NCBI RefSeq assembly: GCF_001483755.1
Contig: NZ_LQBK01000004.1
Span: forward strand, 269,303-333,302
DNA: 64,000 nucleotides
Reading direction: 5' to 3'
Source of the DNA: Kocuria rosea subsp. polaris
Lineage (GTDB): Bacteria > Actinomycetota > Actinomycetes > Actinomycetales > Micrococcaceae
The notes beneath the pieces were generated by a model. It saw only the letters and a program-made list of their open reading frames with translations. It ran no database searches and was not told the origin of the DNA. Below, in pieces: positions 61,114-64,000 of the stretch (positions are counted from its first letter, which is position 1; each line of letters starts with the position of its first letter). A program made the translations under genes and the position numbers.

Positions 61114-61129
61114 GTTACGAATGGGTAAC
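61114..61129 (+). promoter_or_regulatory. Inverted repeat upstream of the peptide-binding gene
   Basis: GTTAC (61114-61118) and GTAAC (61125-61129) flank six bases in an AT-richer patch in the 364-base gap before the peptide-binding protein. It is a candidate operator. No confident -35/-10 pair was found; TAGGTT near 61190 is one -10 possibility. The remaining gap shows nothing further. Confidence 0.4.
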
Positions 61130-61353
61130 TGATACCGGCAGTTCCTGTTTCTTCTGGCGTGTCTGCTCCCGTCCCGCGGCCGGAGACCATAGGTTTCTTC
61201 CTGGGCGCGGCGGACGGTGATCTCCGTCACGTCGGGCCCGGAGCCCTGTGCTCCACGACGTGCGAGCCCCGTGCTCGCCCCGGCGTGGCCCCGTCCCCCT
61301 CGGACTGCGAACCCAGCACTCCCGGCGGGCCCATATCGACCATGGAGGAAACG

Positions 61354-62988
61354 ATGAGAACGAAGCGGATCGCGGGCACGGCAGTGGTGCTCTCCGGAGC
61401 CCTGCTGCTCACCGCGTGCGGTGGGGGAGGCGGCGGCGAGGCCGGTGCCGACGGCGGCGACGGCGGCGGCACCTTCAGCGCGTACATCGGCGAGCCCGAG
61501 AACCCGCTGATCCCCGGCAACACGAGCGAGACCGAGGGCGGCCAGGTCGTCGACGCGCTGTGGACCGGCCTCGTCGAGTACGACCGCGAGAGCAACGAGG
61601 CCGTCTACACCGGCGTCGCGGAGTCCGTGGAGTCCGAGGACCAGAAGACGTGGACCGTCAGCCTCAAGGACGGCTGGACCTTCCACGACGGCACCCCGGT
61701 GACCGCGCAGAGCTACGTCGACACCTGGAACTACGTGGCCAACAGCACGAACGCCCAGGGCAACTCCTACTTCTTCGCCAACGTGGAGGGCTACGAGGAC
61801 CTGCAGGCCGAGGAGGGCCAGGAGCCCGCCGGGACGGAGATGTCCGGGCTCGAGGTCGTCGACGACACCACGTTCCGGGTGACCCTCACCGAGCCCTACG
61901 CGCAGTTCCCCACGACCCTCGGCTACACGGCGTTCTTCCCGCTGCCGCAGGCGTTCTTCGACGACCCCGACGGCTTCGGCGAGCAGCCGGTCGGCAACGG
62001 CCCCTTCAAGGCGGACGAGGCCTTCCAGGAGGGCCAGGGCATCACCCTGACCCGCTACGAGGAGTTCGGCGGCGAGGAGCCGGCCAAGGCCGCGGGCGTG
62101 GAGTTCCGCGTCTACACCGAGATCAACACCGCCTACAACGACCTGCAGGCCGGCTCCCTCGACGTGATCGACCAGATCCCGCCGGACGCCATCGCCTCCG
62201 CCGAGGACCAGTTCGGCGAGCGGTTCAAGACCACCCCGCGCGGCGACATCACCTCGCTGGGCTTCCCGACCTACGACGAGCGCTTCGCCGACCCGCAGGT
62301 CCGCCGGGCGTTCTCCATGGCGATCGACCGGCAGGCGATCACCGACGCGATCTTCCAGGGCTCCCGCACCCCGGCCGCGTCCTTCGTCTCGCCCGTGATC
62401 GACGGGCACCGCGAGGACGCCTGCGACGCCTGCGAGCTGAACGTCGAGGAGGCCAACCGCCTCCTCGAGGAGGCCGGCTTCGACAAGTCCGAGCCCGTGG
62501 ACCTGTGGTTCAACGCCGGCGCCGGGCACGAGGAGTGGATGCAGGCCGTGGGCAACCAGCTGCGCGAGAACCTCGGGGTCGAGTACCAGCTGCGCGGCGA
62601 CCTCCAGTTCGCCGAGTACCTGCCCAAGCAGGACGAGAAGGGCATGACCGGCCCGTTCCGCTCCGGCTGGATCATGGACTACCCGGTCATGGAGAACATG
62701 CTCGGCCCGACCTACTCCACCGCGGCCCTGCCGCCGGCCGGCTCGAACGTGACCTTCTACTCGAACGAGGAGTTCGACGCCAAGCTGCAGGAGGGCAACG
62801 CCGCCGACTCGATCGACGCGGCGATCCAGGCCTACCAGGAGGCCGAGGACCTGCTCCTGGCCGACATGCCGGCCGCCCCGCTGTTCTTCGGGCTGGTCCA
62901 GTACGCCCACTCGGAGAACGTCAGCGACGTGTACGTCAACAGCTTCGGGCGCGTCGAGGTCGAGGACGTCGTCGTCGGCTCGGAGTGA
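61354..62988 (+). CDS. Peptide/nickel ABC transporter substrate-binding lipoprotein
   Basis: The 544-residue family-5 extracellular binding protein (DppA/OppA type) has lipobox LLTAC (Cys22) followed by a Gly-rich linker. Family text includes KTWTVSLKDGWTFHDGTPVTAQSYVDTWNYVAN, VDQIPPDAIASAEDQF-like and RRAFSMAIDRQAITDAIFQG. It should capture oligopeptides for the DppB-type permease that follows. A CDACEL cysteine pair may form a disulfide. ATG 61354 follows GGAGGAA; ATG 61342 is upstream of that site and rejected. Confidence 0.92.
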   Translation: MRTKRIAGTAVVLSGALLLTACGGGGGGEAGADGGDGGGTFSAYIGEPENPLIPGNTSETEGGQVVDALWTGLVEYDRESNEAVYTGVAESVESEDQKTWTVSLKDGWTFHDGTPVTAQSYVDTWNYVANSTNAQGNSYFFANVEGYEDLQAEEGQEPAGTEMSGLEVVDDTTFRVTLTEPYAQFPTTLGYTAFFPLPQAFFDDPDGFGEQPVGNGPFKADEAFQEGQGITLTRYEEFGGEEPAKAAGVEFRVYTEINTAYNDLQAGSLDVIDQIPPDAIASAEDQFGERFKTTPRGDITSLGFPTYDERFADPQVRRAFSMAIDRQAITDAIFQGSRTPAASFVSPVIDGHREDACDACELNVEEANRLLEEAGFDKSEPVDLWFNAGAGHEEWMQAVGNQLRENLGVEYQLRGDLQFAEYLPKQDEKGMTGPFRSGWIMDYPVMENMLGPTYSTAALPPAGSNVTFYSNEEFDAKLQEGNAADSIDAAIQAYQEAEDLLLADMPAAPLFFGLVQYAHSENVSDVYVNSFGRVEVEDVVVGSE

Positions 62989-62999
62989 CCCGGCGCTGA

Positions 63000-63032
63000 G
63001 CCCGGGGCGCCCCCGATCGGGGCGCCCCGGGC
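63000..63032 (+). terminator. Strong hairpin between binding protein and permease genes
   Basis: A 14-bp G/C stem (63000-63013 with 63019-63032) around CGATC lies in the 101-base gap, without T run. It probably limits permease expression relative to the binding protein or stabilises the upstream mRNA. A direct repeat of GACCGAGCGCTCC follows near 63043-63069. Confidence 0.7.
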
Positions 63033-63089
63033 CCGCGCGTGCGACCGAGCGCTCCGACCGAGCGCTCCGACCGTGAACGAAGGAGACCC

Positions 63090-64000
63090 ATGGGGCGGTA
63101 CGTCATCCGCCGTCTGCTGCTGACCATCCCGGTGCTGCTGGGGGCATCCCTGCTCATCTTCTCGATGGTCTACGCGCTGCCCGGCGACCCCATCCGAGCC
63201 CTGGGCGGGGACCGCCCGCTCTCCGAGGCGGTGCAGGCGCAGCTGCGCGCCGAGTACAACCTCGACGACCCGCTGCTGATCCAGTACCTGAAGTACCTCG
63301 CCGGGCTCGTGCAGGGCGACTTCGGCACCGACTTCTCCGGCCGGCCCGTGCTGGACACGATCCTGGACCGGCTGCCCGTGACCGCGCGCCTGGCCCTCGT
63401 GGCCGTGGCCTTCGAGATCCTCATCGGCATCGCGGCCGGCGTCCTGGCGGGACTGCGCCGGGGGTCGTTCTTCGACAACCTGGTGCTCGTCTCGACCACG
63501 GTGGTGGTCTCGATCCCCGTGTTCGTCCTCGGCTTCCTCGCCCAGTACGTCCTCGGGGTGCGGCTGGGCTGGTTCCCGATCGCGGGCATCTCCCAGGGCT
63601 GGTACAGCTACGTCCTGCCGGGCCTGGTGCTCGCGGCGCTCTCCCTGGCCTACGTGGCGCGGCTGACCCGCACGAGCCTCGCGGAGAACCTGCAGAGCGA
63701 CTACGTGCGCACCGCCCGCGCCAAGGGCCTGAGCGAGGCCAGCGTGGTCGGCAAGCACACCCTGCGCAACAGCCTCATCCCCGTGATCACCTTCATCGGC
63801 GCCGACCTGGGCGCGCTGATGGGCGGGGCCATCGTCACCGAGTCGGTGTTCAACATCCCCGGCCTGGGCCGGGCGGTCTATGACGCGGTGCTGCGGCAGG
63901 AGGGCGCCGTCGTCGTCGGGATCGTGACCCTGTTCGTGTTCTTCTACATCTTCTTCAACCTGGTGGTCGACGTCCTCTACGCCGCCCTCGACCCGAGGAT
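63090..64000 (+). CDS. Peptide ABC transporter permease DppB-type, 3' end cut
   Basis: The frame begins MGRYVIRRLLLTIPVLLGAS at 63090 after AAGGAGACCC and stays open to the window end, giving 303 residues. DppB/OppB hallmarks: GDPIRALGGDRPLS loop, FDNLVLVSTTVVVSIPVFVLGFLAQ and the ATPase-contact loop NLQSDYVRTARAKGLSE. It ends YAALDPRI, only a few residues short of the usual C-terminus. The partner DppC and ATPase genes presumably lie beyond the window. Confidence 0.93.
   Translation, partial: MGRYVIRRLLLTIPVLLGASLLIFSMVYALPGDPIRALGGDRPLSEAVQAQLRAEYNLDDPLLIQYLKYLAGLVQGDFGTDFSGRPVLDTILDRLPVTARLALVAVAFEILIGIAAGVLAGLRRGSFFDNLVLVSTTVVVSIPVFVLGFLAQYVLGVRLGWFPIAGISQGWYSYVLPGLVLAALSLAYVARLTRTSLAENLQSDYVRTARAKGLSEASVVGKHTLRNSLIPVITFIGADLGALMGGAIVTESVFNIPGLGRAVYDAVLRQEGAVVVGIVTLFVFFYIFFNLVVDVLYAALDPR

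Overview
The window is a high-GC actinobacterial chromosome segment. Genus-level assignment is inference: the mycothiol-linked formaldehyde genes, heterotetrameric sarcosine oxidase, GTG/TTG starts and several apparently leaderless genes fit Micrococcaceae, for example a Kocuria-like organism. Both ends cut transporter operons: a maltose-type ABC importer on the left and a dipeptide-type importer on the right.

Layout. 0-3 kb: the end of malE, then malF and malG, closed by a 64-bp perfect palindrome. 3-13 kb: corA, a two-gene drug-type ABC exporter, an MFS transporter, a 31-bp-period mirror-image repeat array, an ABC-F ATPase behind a short-peptide attenuator, a zinc alcohol dehydrogenase, an SDR and a lipoprotein. 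13-38 kb: a large catabolic island for methylated amines. Glycine betaine enters through a BCCT carrier and is probably demethylated by a Rieske oxygenase with separate reductase and ferredoxin. Dimethylglycine oxidase makes sarcosine. Creatininase and creatinase make sarcosine from creatinine, beside a second BCCT carrier. The operon glyA-soxB-soxD-soxA-soxG-sdaA-purU takes sarcosine to glycine, serine and pyruvate. Formaldehyde goes through a mycothiol-dependent dehydrogenase with an MBL-fold partner, and one-carbon folate through PurU, both towards formate. Two IclR regulators and one FCD-type GntR regulator lie in the island, with palindromic sites in its promoters.

38-49 kb: an acyl-CoA dehydrogenase/TetR pair diverges from a leucine/isovalerate-type cluster (biotin-dependent carboxylase subunits, isovaleryl-CoA-type dehydrogenase, MaoC hydratase, CitE-like lyase, EtfB and EtfA). 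49-59 kb: a complete selenocysteine set (selB, selA, tRNA-Sec, selD) beside a three-subunit formate dehydrogenase whose catalytic gene carries an in-frame TGA followed by a SECIS-like hairpin. This is the natural sink for formate from the methylamine island. 59-64 kb: a YeiB/DUF418-like membrane protein, a small unrecognised protein, and the start of a peptide/nickel-type ABC importer.

Most notable: the selenoprotein formate dehydrogenase with its full Sec machinery; paired palindromes shared by the creatinase promoter and the betaine-demethylase divergent promoter; the MFHHFFL leader and terminator before the ABC-F gene; the mirror-symmetric 31-bp array; and a dispersed 56-64 bp extragenic palindrome present twice.
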